Shown piece by piece: positions 32,852-41,737 of a DNA stretch of 64,000 nucleotides. How positions within the stretch are numbered: position 1 is the stretch's first letter; each line of letters starts with the position of its first letter. The position numbers and the translations under genes are program-made. Under the pieces are notes generated by a model, which was not told the DNA's origin, did not search any database, and worked only from the letters and a program-made list of their open reading frames with translations. Source of the stretch: Fictibacillus terranigra (GTDB lineage Bacteria > Bacillota > Bacilli > Bacillales > Fictibacillaceae); assembly GCF_030412265.1 (NCBI RefSeq), contig NZ_JAUHLN010000001.1, forward strand, positions 558,001 to 622,000, read 5' to 3'.

Positions 32852-34738
32852 ATGAATACATTTAAACGAACGCTATCCGTTATAACCGCTGGATTGGTAG
32901 GAACGAGCCTATTAGGTTCAGCTGTTCACGCGCAAGGAACAGAGCTTGCTAAAAGAAACATGTTTTTCAGCACACAAACGATCGAACAACCCGCTGAATC
33001 CATCGATCTAGCCAACGTAAATAAAAGAGAAATTATCGTAAAAACCAAAGAAGGAAGCACGTTTGCACCATCTGCTTACGGTTTGGTCAATACCGCCTCA
33101 CCTTCGATCCTGAAAGAAGAAGGAATCAGCGTCTATCAGATACCAAACGATAAAAATTATGAAAAGACACTGAATCAGATTAAAGAGGATCAGGCAGTTG
33201 ATTATGCTGAGCCGAACTATGTTTCCAAGAAATCAGCAGAGCCGGTATTGCCGAACGACAAACTGTATGATCAGCAGTGGGCTTTGAAAAAGATCAACTG
33301 GACAAAAAACCTTGTGAATCCTTCCGCAGGACAGAAGCCTGTTATCGTTGCGGTTTTGGACACTGGAGTTAATGCGAACCATCCTGATCTACAAGGAAAG
33401 CTGCTTAAGGGCAAAGACTTTGTCAACAATTTACAAGCGCCCACTGATACGGTCGGCCACGGGACTGAAGTCACCGGGATCATAGGGGCGACGACAGATA
33501 ATAAGATCGGAATCAGCGGTCTTAACAATTATGTTAAAATCCTTCCTGTACGGGTCGGAGGCAAGGTATCCATCCCTAATTCAAGCGTGATCGCTGGTCT
33601 TCATTACGCGATCAATCAAGGGGCAAAAGTTATCAACATGAGTTTTGGATCGGCGGAACCGAGCCAGGCTGAATACGATGCGATTATGGAAGCTGTCCGC
33701 AAAGGAATCACCCTTGTTGCTGCATCAGGAAATGAGAACCCGGTGTACGGTGTGAACTATCCTGCTGCCTACCCTCAAGTCATCAGTGTCGGTGCGACAA
33801 GATATAACGACACGATCGCGCCTTTCTCTAGCAGAGGGCCTGAGCTTGATGTGGTGGCTCCGGGAACGGACATCATGACGACATTGAAGGATCGCACCTA
33901 TGGCCAAAAAGGTGTGTCAGGGACGTCATTCTCGGCACCGATGGTATCCGGATTGGCTTCGCTTTTATTAACAAAAAATCCGTCACTGACACCTCAGCAG
34001 ATCGAATATATGATTGAAAAGTCAGCTTACAAGCCTAATCGTTCCGGTTATAATACCGCTGCCGGACTGACTGATTTTTATGGATACGGAAGAATTGATG
34101 CGGCAAAAGCTTTAGAAACAAACTTCCCTTCTCTTTCTGGAGATACAACAGAAAATCCGGCGAAAGCGAAATGGATAAGCAAGGGAACCGTATACAAGGA
34201 TAAGTTTGACGTTCCTTTCGATGGCGATATGCACCGATTCAAATTAACGAAAGAGTACAATGTGAAGATTGAAGTATCTGCTGCAGCAGGCATGGATCCA
34301 GTCATCGCTGTGGACAGAGTTTCACGTGACGGAAAGTTGACGTATGAAAAAATAGCAGATAAAAGCGGAGTGGGCAAAGCCGAAACATGGTATGCGAAAC
34401 TGAAGCCAGGCATCAATTATGTGACTGTTTATGAAGCGAACAACCACTGGTCCGCAAAGCCGTACAGTATGAAACTTACAGCGTATGAAGCTGTAGCGCC
34501 AGCTGCTCCTAACGTAAACAAAGTCGATAGCAACGATAAATATGTTACCGGAAAGGCAGAAAAGAAATCCAGGGTAGAAGTCAAAAAAGGGAATACCGTG
34601 ATTGGAAAAACGACGGCAAGTTCTACAGGCGCGTATAAAGCCCCAATCAAAGTTCAAAAACGCGGCATGGTTCTATACGTAACAGCAACCGACGCAGCAG
34701 GCAACAAAAGCAAGCCAACCAAGATCACAGTAAAATAA
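32852..34738 (+). CDS. Secreted subtilisin-family serine protease with Ig-like C-terminal domain
   Basis: This 628-residue exported protease has a signal peptide (about 1-28), an inhibitor-type propeptide (to about 130, with REIIVKTKEG and AVDYAEPNYV), and an S8 catalytic domain. The triad is Asp170 in AVLDTGV, His203 in GHGTEVTG and Ser359 in GTSFSAPM. A strand-rich domain follows and then a bacterial Ig-like module (about 550-628) ending DAAGNKSKPTKITVK. It degrades extracellular protein. GGGG six bases before ATG 32852 favours that start over the ATG at 32840. An extended minus-10 box (TGATATAAT, 32806-32814) lies upstream and a strong terminator downstream. Confidence 0.92.
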   Translation: MNTFKRTLSVITAGLVGTSLLGSAVHAQGTELAKRNMFFSTQTIEQPAESIDLANVNKREIIVKTKEGSTFAPSAYGLVNTASPSILKEEGISVYQIPNDKNYEKTLNQIKEDQAVDYAEPNYVSKKSAEPVLPNDKLYDQQWALKKINWTKNLVNPSAGQKPVIVAVLDTGVNANHPDLQGKLLKGKDFVNNLQAPTDTVGHGTEVTGIIGATTDNKIGISGLNNYVKILPVRVGGKVSIPNSSVIAGLHYAINQGAKVINMSFGSAEPSQAEYDAIMEAVRKGITLVAASGNENPVYGVNYPAAYPQVISVGATRYNDTIAPFSSRGPELDVVAPGTDIMTTLKDRTYGQKGVSGTSFSAPMVSGLASLLLTKNPSLTPQQIEYMIEKSAYKPNRSGYNTAAGLTDFYGYGRIDAAKALETNFPSLSGDTTENPAKAKWISKGTVYKDKFDVPFDGDMHRFKLTKEYNVKIEVSAAAGMDPVIAVDRVSRDGKLTYEKIADKSGVGKAETWYAKLKPGINYVTVYEANNHWSAKPYSMKLTAYEAVAPAAPNVNKVDSNDKYVTGKAEKKSRVEVKKGNTVIGKTTASSTGAYKAPIKVQKRGMVLYVTATDAAGNKSKPTKITVK

Positions 34739-34764
34739 TATAATATTCTTTGATGATCAGCTGA

Positions 34765-34800
34765 AAGGCTCTCCGTTTTTTAACCCGGAGAGCCTTTTTT
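34765..34800 (+). terminator. Terminator after the protease gene
   Basis: AAGGCTCTCCG, loop, CGGAGAGCC followed by TTTTTT. Confidence 0.92.
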
Positions 34801-34804
34801 ATTT

Positions 34805-34854
34805 GGTGCCTGGAACTGCGATTGCACACTTGTGTAACGCAAGTGCCAGGCACC
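34805..34854. repeat. Full REP palindrome, copy 10, arm order swapped
   Basis: The first arm is T-centred and mutated (GGTGCCTGGAACT) and the second is A-centred (AGTGCCAGGCACC), the reverse of all canonical copies. The core is TTGCACACTTGTGTAA. Confidence 0.9.
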
Positions 34855-34965
34855 AAAATTAGCGCAATTGAAAGTGAAGCTTAAGCCGCCCTTGCATTTC
34901 TACCCGATACGTAAAATGTACCGAGATAAGAAGAATGAACTAGTCTTATAGATATGTTCCTACAG

Positions 34966-35015
34966 GGTGCCAGGCACCGCCGTTACACACTTGTGTGAAG
35001 ATGGTGCCAGGCACC
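34966..35015. repeat. Full REP palindrome, copy 11, two identical arms
   Basis: Both arms are GGTGCCAGGCACC, so they are direct rather than inverted copies. The core is TTACACACTTGTGTGAA. It lies 111 bases after copy 10 in the same gap. Confidence 0.92.
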
Positions 35016-35164
35016 CTCTCGGCACCCTATCAAATCACACCAAAAAATACATCTTTCTGCCCAAATATACAAAAGAGTTAAAAAATTTACTTGTAATCTT
35101 ATAGTTTCTTCCGATATATTTAGTAGTATATGGCACTTATGGTCGAATAAGGAGGGTTACGCAT

Positions 35165-36640
35165 TTGAAAAAGGGAAGCACGAACGCGGTCAAAACTCTG
35201 GTCATTTCCTCTGCTTGTGCGGGGGCTATTCTATTGCTTCCGTCCAAAGGAGAGGCAGCATTAGGAGATCAAGTGTTAAGGAACGGCATGAAGCACCCGG
35301 ATGTGAAAGAACTGCAGCGGGCACTTTTGCAGCAGGGCTACTTAAAATCTTCTTATGTTACGGGTTATTATGGATCGATCACGACAAATGCAGTAAAGCA
35401 ATTCCAGAAAAAGCACCATCTCGTCATCGATGGGATTACAGGCAAGATGACGGTGCGGGCGATTACTCAAACGACTGGGATCAAAACACCTCCGAGTACT
35501 CCTAAAACTGCAGAAGCAGCCTATAAGACGCTGAAGCAGGGTTCACAGGGGATTGAGGTTGAAAGACTTCAGAGAAAGCTTAAGGAGCTTAAATACTTTA
35601 AATACCCTAAGATCACTGGGTATTATGGCAGGGTTACTGCAGATGCTGTAAAAGCCTATCAGAGGGAAAAGAAGATAACGGTATCAGGAATCGCGGACGA
35701 TCGGACTCAGCTGTTACTCTTTAAGACCTCATCAACTGCTCCTGCAAAAGGCCAAATGCCCGTATCTGCTAAACCGAAGCCTGCATCAGGGGCTTTGCGT
35801 TTGAATTCAGTAGGATCGGAAGTATATGAGCTTCAGTCCAATCTAAAGGATCTTGGTTTCTACAGCTATAGCCTCGACAGGATTTTCGGAAAACGGACCG
35901 AGGCAGGCGTCAAGTCCTTTCAAAAAGCTTACAAGCTTCCCGTCACAGGAGCAGCAGACAGTAAGACTCTTGCAAAATTAAGTGCCGAAGTAAAGAAAAA
36001 GAAAGATGAGCAGGCCCCTCCTCCATCCACAGGACTTCGTTTGAAATCTGTAGGGCCTCAGGTTTATCAGCTTCAATCCAACTTAAAAGCTCTTGGTTTT
36101 TATACATATAAGATGGACAACATCTTTGGAAAGATGACTGAGTCGAGCGTCAAGTCTTTCCAGAAGGCTTATAAGCTTCCTGTTACCGGGGTCGCCGACA
36201 GCAGGACCCTTGAAAAAATTACGGCTGAAGTGAAAAAGAAGGGGATTGAACCGGCTAAACCGGAAACGGCCGCCAAGCCGTTCAGCGTCATTAACCTGGT
36301 GGGGGATGCGGCTGAGCTTGTCGGAACGCCATATACTTGGGGCGGTGACACCTTGGAAGAAGGCTTCGACTGCAGCGGCTTCCTCGTGTACTTGTTCAAG
36401 AAACAGAACGTTCAGCTGCCTCGAACGGTTGCATCTATTTGGAGTGCTGGAAAACCAGTAAGCAAACCGAAAGTGGGGGATATCGTATTCTTTGAAACGT
36501 ACAAAAAAGGGCCTTCCCATGCGGGCATCTATATCGGCAACAGTAATTTTGTGCACAGCGGTTCACGCGGAGTAACCGTCAGCGACTTTAGGCTGTCCTA
36601 TTGGACCGACCGCTATCTTGGTGCCAAACAGCTATATTGA
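35165..36640 (+). CDS. NlpC/P60 endopeptidase with four peptidoglycan-binding domains
   Basis: This 491-residue secreted wall hydrolase has a signal peptide ending near GEAALG. Four PG_binding_1 helical repeats follow (about 42-100, 122-178, 212-268 and 293-350), each with V..LQ..L...G and a YG..T...VK.FQ motif. The C-terminal NlpC/P60 domain (about 375-490) has Cys403 in FDCSGF and His452 in SHAGIYIG, with a third polar residue in FVHSGS. It should cut within stem peptides. The start is TTG 35165, nine bases after GGAGG. Repeats 3 and 4 are nearly identical over about 60 residues, pointing to recent duplication. Confidence 0.92.
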   Translation: MKKGSTNAVKTLVISSACAGAILLLPSKGEAALGDQVLRNGMKHPDVKELQRALLQQGYLKSSYVTGYYGSITTNAVKQFQKKHHLVIDGITGKMTVRAITQTTGIKTPPSTPKTAEAAYKTLKQGSQGIEVERLQRKLKELKYFKYPKITGYYGRVTADAVKAYQREKKITVSGIADDRTQLLLFKTSSTAPAKGQMPVSAKPKPASGALRLNSVGSEVYELQSNLKDLGFYSYSLDRIFGKRTEAGVKSFQKAYKLPVTGAADSKTLAKLSAEVKKKKDEQAPPPSTGLRLKSVGPQVYQLQSNLKALGFYTYKMDNIFGKMTESSVKSFQKAYKLPVTGVADSRTLEKITAEVKKKGIEPAKPETAAKPFSVINLVGDAAELVGTPYTWGGDTLEEGFDCSGFLVYLFKKQNVQLPRTVASIWSAGKPVSKPKVGDIVFFETYKKGPSHAGIYIGNSNFVHSGSRGVTVSDFRLSYWTDRYLGAKQLY

Positions 36641-36649
36641 TACAAATCG

Positions 36650-36699
36650 GGTGCCAGGCACCGCCTTTTGACATATGTCAAAACGTGGTGTCTGGCACC
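36650..36699. repeat. Full REP palindrome, copy 12 (variant core)
   Basis: Arms GGTGCCAGGCACC and GGTGTCTGGCACC around the core TTTTGACATATGTCAAAA. It matches copy 3 at 47 of 50 positions and lies between convergent gene ends. Confidence 0.95.
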
Positions 36700-36718
36700 T
36701 TCTTTTTGGCGCGTTCTT

Positions 36719-37102
36719 TTACTTCTTCAGTTTAATCATCCGGGTACCGTAACAAAGGTATTGGGTCCGGCTTGATTTGGTAAGGGAAGGATAAGTGTAT
36801 GTGTGGTTGCCGATGTAATGGCCGTCTTTATGGATACGTTTGATGACCGAAGGATTGGCTTTTACCTGTTTTCCGACGACAAAGAAGGTCGCTATCACAT
36901 GGTATTTTTTTAGGATGGTGAGAATTTGGTCCGTTGTTTTTCCGTCGGGTCCGTAATCCATGGTGAGGGCAGCTGTTTTCTTTGTATTTGGACCTGACCG
37001 GTACACCTCAGTCGATTTTGTGGCTTTAACGGGTTGGTCAGAAGAATGAATGAAATGTCCAGCAAAAAAGCAAACAAACCGAAAAAATATCCCCTTTTTC
37101 AT
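36719..37102 (-). pseudogene. Degenerate, truncated polysaccharide deacetylase (NodB) gene
   Basis: A reading frame of 127 residues starts at ATG 37102, behind AAAAGGGAG, with a short hydrophobic leader. It follows the NodB fold up to DGHYIGNHTYTYPSLTKSS, then ends abruptly in unrelated YLCYGTRM. The metal and catalytic residues are damaged: the usual FDDGPD reads MDYGPD and the usual NHTYTHP reads NHTYTYP, so one Asp and one His are Tyr. Everything past the second conserved motif is gone. It is a decayed peptidoglycan or chitin-oligomer deacetylase. The frame is open upstream to 37261, but without a ribosome site. Confidence 0.75.
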
Positions 37103-37352
37103 GTTTGATCTCCCTTTTCTCAATGGAGTGAATTTCTTACTGTTGGTGGTTTTAAAGGAGTAGACAGTGCTTCCTGAAAAAAGTTTCATGGAACAAATTA
37201 AATCATCCAATTTTTTAATTTCGGTTGGAGAGACATTGACTTTTTGCCTATCCGTTACCATAATAGGAATAAAGTACTTTATTTTTGGATAATAAATGGA
37301 AAAATCATATTAATATATTACTGGAAAACGTATTTGAGGAAGGGTAAACAAC

Positions 37353-38135
37353 ATGAAGGCAGGGGCAATTGAAGTCCATGACTGGAAAAGTAATATTGTT
37401 CCTCATCAAACAGAGGAATGGTACTATCATTCTTTTAAAACCTTGCTGGGATTGAGGGTTAAAGGATATCAAAACCGCCATCGGTATTACTTTTCTCTTT
37501 ATAAAAAAAATATTCGAGCGCTATATATCACGAAGCATGCGGCATACCGATGGAACATCCGCATCGGTCCGAACATGGGCCTTGTTTCCCTGCGGTCCTA
37601 CATGAATACACTGTGGTCTGAGCCGGAGCGGGTAATCATCATCGGACGGAATACCGGAATCATAGATAATGAGATTGTATTTACTTTTGAAGTCGAAAAC
37701 AGCAGCATGATTGTTACGACCTTTTATGGAAGGATTTCTATTCTGCCTGCTTTGCAAAGCATCACAAACCTGCATAAACTGGACGATTATCCCCATCAGC
37801 TGCTTGATCTGTATCGGCCGGAACATGTACTGCGGCATCAGAAGCTTCCGATTCTGCCCATGAATTCCATGATGTTCTCTGGATCCCGTTTTTCCTATAA
37901 GCTTGAGGAATTCCTATTCGAGCAGAACACCCAAAGACTGATCAGCGGCTTCCGTCCATCTTCTATGGGTTTGGAACGCAAACGGTTTTTGTATACGTTT
38001 ATGAATAACGGTCAGCTGACGGTAAAAGAGCTCATCCCCGGACAAAAGATTGGTAAAAGTGTAAACAGTGCGCTGCGGCTTATCTCACAGCCGGAGATGG
38101 CTGCCTCTTCCTCAAGCGAGCTTCTGACCCAATAA
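37353..38135 (+). CDS. Uncharacterised protein of 260 residues
   Basis: I do not recognise this soluble, basic, aromatic-rich protein. It starts MKAGAIEVHDWKSN behind GGAAGGG. Visible stretches are EEWYYHSFKTLLGLRV, AAYRWNIRIGPNMG, EPERVIIIGRNTG and FTFEVENSSMIVTTFYGR, with a Ser-rich tail. The pattern suggests alternating strands and helices. There is no signal peptide or membrane segment. It converges on slaP and shares its terminator; a link to the SecA2 system is only a matter of position. Confidence 0.6.
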   Translation: MKAGAIEVHDWKSNIVPHQTEEWYYHSFKTLLGLRVKGYQNRHRYYFSLYKKNIRALYITKHAAYRWNIRIGPNMGLVSLRSYMNTLWSEPERVIIIGRNTGIIDNEIVFTFEVENSSMIVTTFYGRISILPALQSITNLHKLDDYPHQLLDLYRPEHVLRHQKLPILPMNSMMFSGSRFSYKLEEFLFEQNTQRLISGFRPSSMGLERKRFLYTFMNNGQLTVKELIPGQKIGKSVNSALRLISQPEMAASSSSELLTQ

Positions 38136-38142
38136 ACGGAAA

Positions 38143-38173
38143 AAAGAGAAACCCGCCGAGGGTTTCTCTTTTT
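38143..38173. terminator. Bidirectional terminator
   Basis: AAAAGAGAAACCC, loop GCCGA, GGGTTTCTCTTTTT between the convergent 260-residue gene and slaP. Confidence 0.9.
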
Positions 38174-38175
38174 CT

Positions 38176-39081
38176 TTAGGATTGCGGGGGATAGACCTTC
38201 CATGCTGAAAGATCAGGTGTTTTGTTAAGAAGCAGTGCTTCCGGAAAAATAAAGGTCCATGGCTTGCTTGTGTTGGCCTTTACTTCAAAATCAGTCAGCT
38301 GGAAGGCTCCTTTGGCTGTCAGTTCACCGCTGCCGTCTTTAAAGCATAACGGAAGCTGTTCCACTTTGATGTCTTTATCGCTCCCGTTACGGATGAGCAA
38401 GGTAACAGAAAGGTCACTGTTATCGGCCATACGGGCTTCGATGCCCATAAAATTGATCTCGCCGGCTGTCAGAGGAGGGAGGTTACTGACCATCTCATAA
38501 AGCCTTGTCTTCTGCACATCGTTTAAGCTGTTCTTCCAGCTTTCATGGAGCATAAGCTGGTGTTCAGATGGTGCTTTCTTCTTCAATTCAAAAGCAATTT
38601 TCCAGTCATTATCTGCAGGAAACACATTTCCGGTCAGATCTTCTTCAGAAAACATGAAAATCCATGGCTGGCAAGCGCCCGCCGGAAGATCGCCCATCAG
38701 CTCAAGATCAAACGTTTTGCGTGCAAAGGCGGTTCCCTCCGCATCAAGAAGAAGCAATGTCACTTCCTCGAATCGGATGCTTTTGGACAATGTGTTGCGG
38801 ATGAAGGCATTCACCATAAAACTGTCGTCATCTGCTGCCACATCCATTTTTGAGATCGAAATTTGGTTTGGTTTTAATTTAGGCAGCTGTGCATGGTGGA
38901 ACTGGTACACATAGCGCTCCTGTATGGCAATGTCCCAATCCGGATGAATGTGAAGTTCCGTTTCCGCCTCTTCAGCAGCGGGCTCCTGGCCAGCGTCGGT
39001 ATCTTGAACCGGCTCCACCACGGCTACGGGTGTCTCGTTCGTATCTTTATGGTTTGTATTCTTTTTGAAAAAGGATAGCAT
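38176..39081 (-). CDS. slaP: Accessory Sec system S-layer assembly protein (SlaP-like)
   Basis: This 301-residue soluble protein starts MLSFFKKNTNHKD, has a Glu/Ala-rich linker (about 15-48) and two related domains of about 120 residues. Each has a start of the type LPKLKPNQISISKMDV or LPPLTAGEINFMGIEA, a strand region ending in RNT or RNGSDK, and a closing PWIFMF or PWTFIF. This duplicated module is typical of SlaP, which works with SecA2 to export S-layer proteins in Bacillus anthracis. Its ATG overlaps the secA2 stop by one base (TAATG) behind GGAGG, so the two are translationally coupled. An upstream extension to 39156 has no support. Confidence 0.88.
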   Translation of the reverse strand: MLSFFKKNTNHKDTNETPVAVVEPVQDTDAGQEPAAEEAETELHIHPDWDIAIQERYVYQFHHAQLPKLKPNQISISKMDVAADDDSFMVNAFIRNTLSKSIRFEEVTLLLLDAEGTAFARKTFDLELMGDLPAGACQPWIFMFSEEDLTGNVFPADNDWKIAFELKKKAPSEHQLMLHESWKNSLNDVQKTRLYEMVSNLPPLTAGEINFMGIEARMADNSDLSVTLLIRNGSDKDIKVEQLPLCFKDGSGELTAKGAFQLTDFEVKANTSKPWTFIFPEALLLNKTPDLSAWKVYPPQS

Positions 39082-41459
39082 TACTGTCCTCCGGTTAGTT
39101 CCGTTTGGCTGTATTGGACCACAGTCGCAAACTGGATGGTGATTTCTTGGCTCCATTCTCTGTGCATGCCGAGGAACGCATCATACGCGTCTTTTTCAAA
39201 CATGCGGTAAGGATCTTCCTGAGAGTAGCTCTTCAGGTGCATGCCTTCTTTTATAAAGTTCATCGTTTCCAGGTGGCGGAGCCAGAGGGTATCGAGCGAA
39301 CGCAGGATAAAGCCTTTCACCTCGTGATCGCGTTCTGTATTCCCTTCTTCGGCCAAACGTTTCATCAGACGATTCCTCTCTGCCAAAAACCGATCAATGG
39401 TTTCCTGAATCTCTTCCTTTTCCATGTCGTTAAACGTGGATTCGGTCAGCGTTTGTTCTGGAAAAATCGTTTGAAGATCAGCCCTCAAACCGTTAAGATC
39501 CCAGTCGTCAGACGGCAATTCCTCCACACAATGGGCATCGGCCACATGCGTGGCATATTCCTTCGTGCTCTCCTGGATGAGGGGATAGACGGATGGTTCA
39601 TCCAAGATGCGGTTGCGGAGGGCATAAACGACCTTGCGCTGCTGATCGGAAACGTTATCCACCTTCAGCAGGTGTTCACGTGCCGAGTAGAAGATTCCCT
39701 CAATGGAAAGCTGTACTTTGTTTACAAACTTGAGAGGTTCGGGTTTGATGACTTCCCCTGTGGAGTTGGTCTCGGCTTTTTTGATCCATTTGTCGATTTC
39801 TTCTTTATCCATCTTGCTGAACAGCTCGTCCTCAAGAGACAGGATAAACTGGGAAGAACCCGGATCTCCCTGGCGTCCGGCACGTCCGCGCAGCTGGTTG
39901 TCGATGCGGCGGCTCTCATGACGTTCCGTTCCGATGATATGGAGTCCGCCAAGTTCGGATACGCCCTCACCGAGCAGGATATCAGTTCCGCGTCCGGCCA
40001 TGTTCGTTGCGATCATGATCGCTCCTTTTTGCCCCGCCATCGAGATGATGCGCGCTTCCTGCTCTTCGCTTTTTGCGTTCAAAATCAGGTAAGGGAGGTT
40101 CTCCTTGTCGAGAAGGGAAGCCAGATGCTCGGACTGCTCGATGGAAGTCGTTCCGACGAGAATCGGGCGTTCCGTCGCATGAAAAGTTTTGATATCAGCT
40201 ACGATCCGCTTGAATTTATCAGCAAGGCTGCGGTAGACAACATCCGGGAGGTCTACGCGCTGTCTCGGACGGTTCGTAGGGATCTCAACAACATTCAAAC
40301 GGTACGTGTTGTAAAACTCCTGTTTTTCCGTCGAGGCAGTACCTGTCATGCCGGAAAGCTTGGAGTAGATTCTAAAATAGTTCTGGATCGTGATGGTCGC
40401 CTGGGTCTCGTTCTCATCCTTGATCTCAAGCCCTTCTTTAGCTTCGATCGCCTGCTGAAGGCCGTCGCTGTAGCTGCGCCCTTCCATGACCCGCCCGGTG
40501 AACGAGTCGACGAGCGTCACTTCGCCGTCCTTAACGATGTAATCAACATCGCGTTTCATGACCGCGTGGGCACGAAGGGATTGAAGGACAAAATGGAAAA
40601 GCAGCTGATGCTCTTCATCAAACAGATTGGAGATCCCGAAAGAGCGTTCGATGGTCTGAACGCCTTTCTCTGTAAGAAAGAGCTGTTTCGTATCGGTCAC
40701 GAGTTCAAAGTGCTCGTCCCTATTGAAGAGGGAGACGATCTGATTTGTGATATAAAACAGATCGGCGGATAGCTGTGATTTATTCGCGATAATGAGCGGT
40801 GTTCTCGCTTCGTCGATCAAAATCGAATCAATCTCATCCACGATGGCATAGTGAAGCGGCCGCTGCACTTTTTCAGAAGAGTGAAGCACCATATGGTCAC
40901 GAAGATAGTCAAAACCGAACTCGTTGCCTGTTCCGTATGTAATGTCGGCAGAGTATGCTTTTTGTTTCTCTTCCTTAGAGATTTGCGATGTATTCAAGCC
41001 GACTTCAAGGCCAAGAAAACGGTGGATTTTTCCGATCGTTTCAAAGTCGCGGCCGGCAAGATATTCATTGACCGTAATGACGTGAACGCCTTTTCCTTCT
41101 ATAGCGTTCAAATAGCTCGGAAGCGAGGCGACGAGTGTTTTGCCTTCCCCTGTCTGCATTTCTGCGATTGAACCCTCGTGCAGGACGAGTCCGCCAAGAA
41201 GCTGAACGTCATAGTGGCGCTGCCCGAGGATTCGCTTTCCAGCCTCACGGACGACAGCGAAGGCTTCAAGCTTGATGTCGTCCAGTGTCTTTCCGCTGTT
41301 GAGCAATTCCCTAAAATATTGAGTCTTCTGCCGCAGCTCTTCATCCGTTAAGCGAGAGATTGGGTCTTCCAGCTCATTGATCTGCTGTACTTGTTTATTT
41401 AAACGTTTGACATCAGCGGAAGAGTATCCTTCCATAACCTTTTTTACTATTCCCAGCAT
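39081..41459 (-). CDS. secA2: Accessory Sec translocation ATPase SecA2
   Basis: This 792-residue ATPase has Walker A MQTGEGKT near 101-108, DEAD-type VDEIDSILIDEARTPL near 205, the preprotein cross-linking region, GMTGTASTEKQEF, and helicase motifs ATNMAGRGTDI and QLRGRAGRQGD. It stops at TELTGGQ without the zinc-binding Cys-rich C-terminal tail of housekeeping SecA, and is shorter than SecA. With the coupled slaP gene this marks it as SecA2, which exports a small set of surface proteins through SecYEG. No S-layer gene, csaB or accessory SecY lies in the window, so the cargo is elsewhere. An antisense open frame of over 500 codons is an artefact of codon composition. Confidence 0.94.
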   Translation of the reverse strand: MLGIVKKVMEGYSSADVKRLNKQVQQINELEDPISRLTDEELRQKTQYFRELLNSGKTLDDIKLEAFAVVREAGKRILGQRHYDVQLLGGLVLHEGSIAEMQTGEGKTLVASLPSYLNAIEGKGVHVITVNEYLAGRDFETIGKIHRFLGLEVGLNTSQISKEEKQKAYSADITYGTGNEFGFDYLRDHMVLHSSEKVQRPLHYAIVDEIDSILIDEARTPLIIANKSQLSADLFYITNQIVSLFNRDEHFELVTDTKQLFLTEKGVQTIERSFGISNLFDEEHQLLFHFVLQSLRAHAVMKRDVDYIVKDGEVTLVDSFTGRVMEGRSYSDGLQQAIEAKEGLEIKDENETQATITIQNYFRIYSKLSGMTGTASTEKQEFYNTYRLNVVEIPTNRPRQRVDLPDVVYRSLADKFKRIVADIKTFHATERPILVGTTSIEQSEHLASLLDKENLPYLILNAKSEEQEARIISMAGQKGAIMIATNMAGRGTDILLGEGVSELGGLHIIGTERHESRRIDNQLRGRAGRQGDPGSSQFILSLEDELFSKMDKEEIDKWIKKAETNSTGEVIKPEPLKFVNKVQLSIEGIFYSAREHLLKVDNVSDQQRKVVYALRNRILDEPSVYPLIQESTKEYATHVADAHCVEELPSDDWDLNGLRADLQTIFPEQTLTESTFNDMEKEEIQETIDRFLAERNRLMKRLAEEGNTERDHEVKGFILRSLDTLWLRHLETMNFIKEGMHLKSYSQEDPYRMFEKDAYDAFLGMHREWSQEITIQFATVVQYSQTELTGGQ

Positions 41460-41547
41460 AATAAATCTGCTCCCTTTGTCAATTGCATATATATGGCATT
41501 TCTATCATATAAAACTATTTATTGGATGTCTATTCCAATTCATTGAC

Positions 41548-41560
41548 GGTGCCAGGCACC
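41548..41560. repeat. Single REP arm, last one in the window
   Basis: GGTGCCAGGCACC about 90 bases upstream of the secA2 start, between secA2 and the SpoIID-domain pseudogene. No further copy occurs up to base 64000. Confidence 0.85.
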
Positions 41561-41737
41561 GTTTTCTCTTCTTCTTTATTATCGTCCAAGTTGTGTTCTT
41601 ATTTTAGGATAAAACTTAAAAACCCTGATTGAAGGCTTGAAAGCTGCAGAGCGCGATACAGTGCTTTCGAAGCAAAACCCCTGCATATCCTGAATGGAAT
41701 AGCTTCCTGTTCCATTTAGGCCAGCCGATGTTGGGCT

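Noticed and set aside
39105-40772. Open frame of 555 codons on the plus strand
   Set aside because: It is exactly antisense to secA2, whose motifs and coupling to slaP are clear. It has no family pattern and arises from codon composition.
1761-41560. CRISPR array or simple terminator family
   Set aside because: The repeats are far apart, imperfectly symmetric and without unique spacers of constant size. Most lack T runs, so they are not ordinary terminators.
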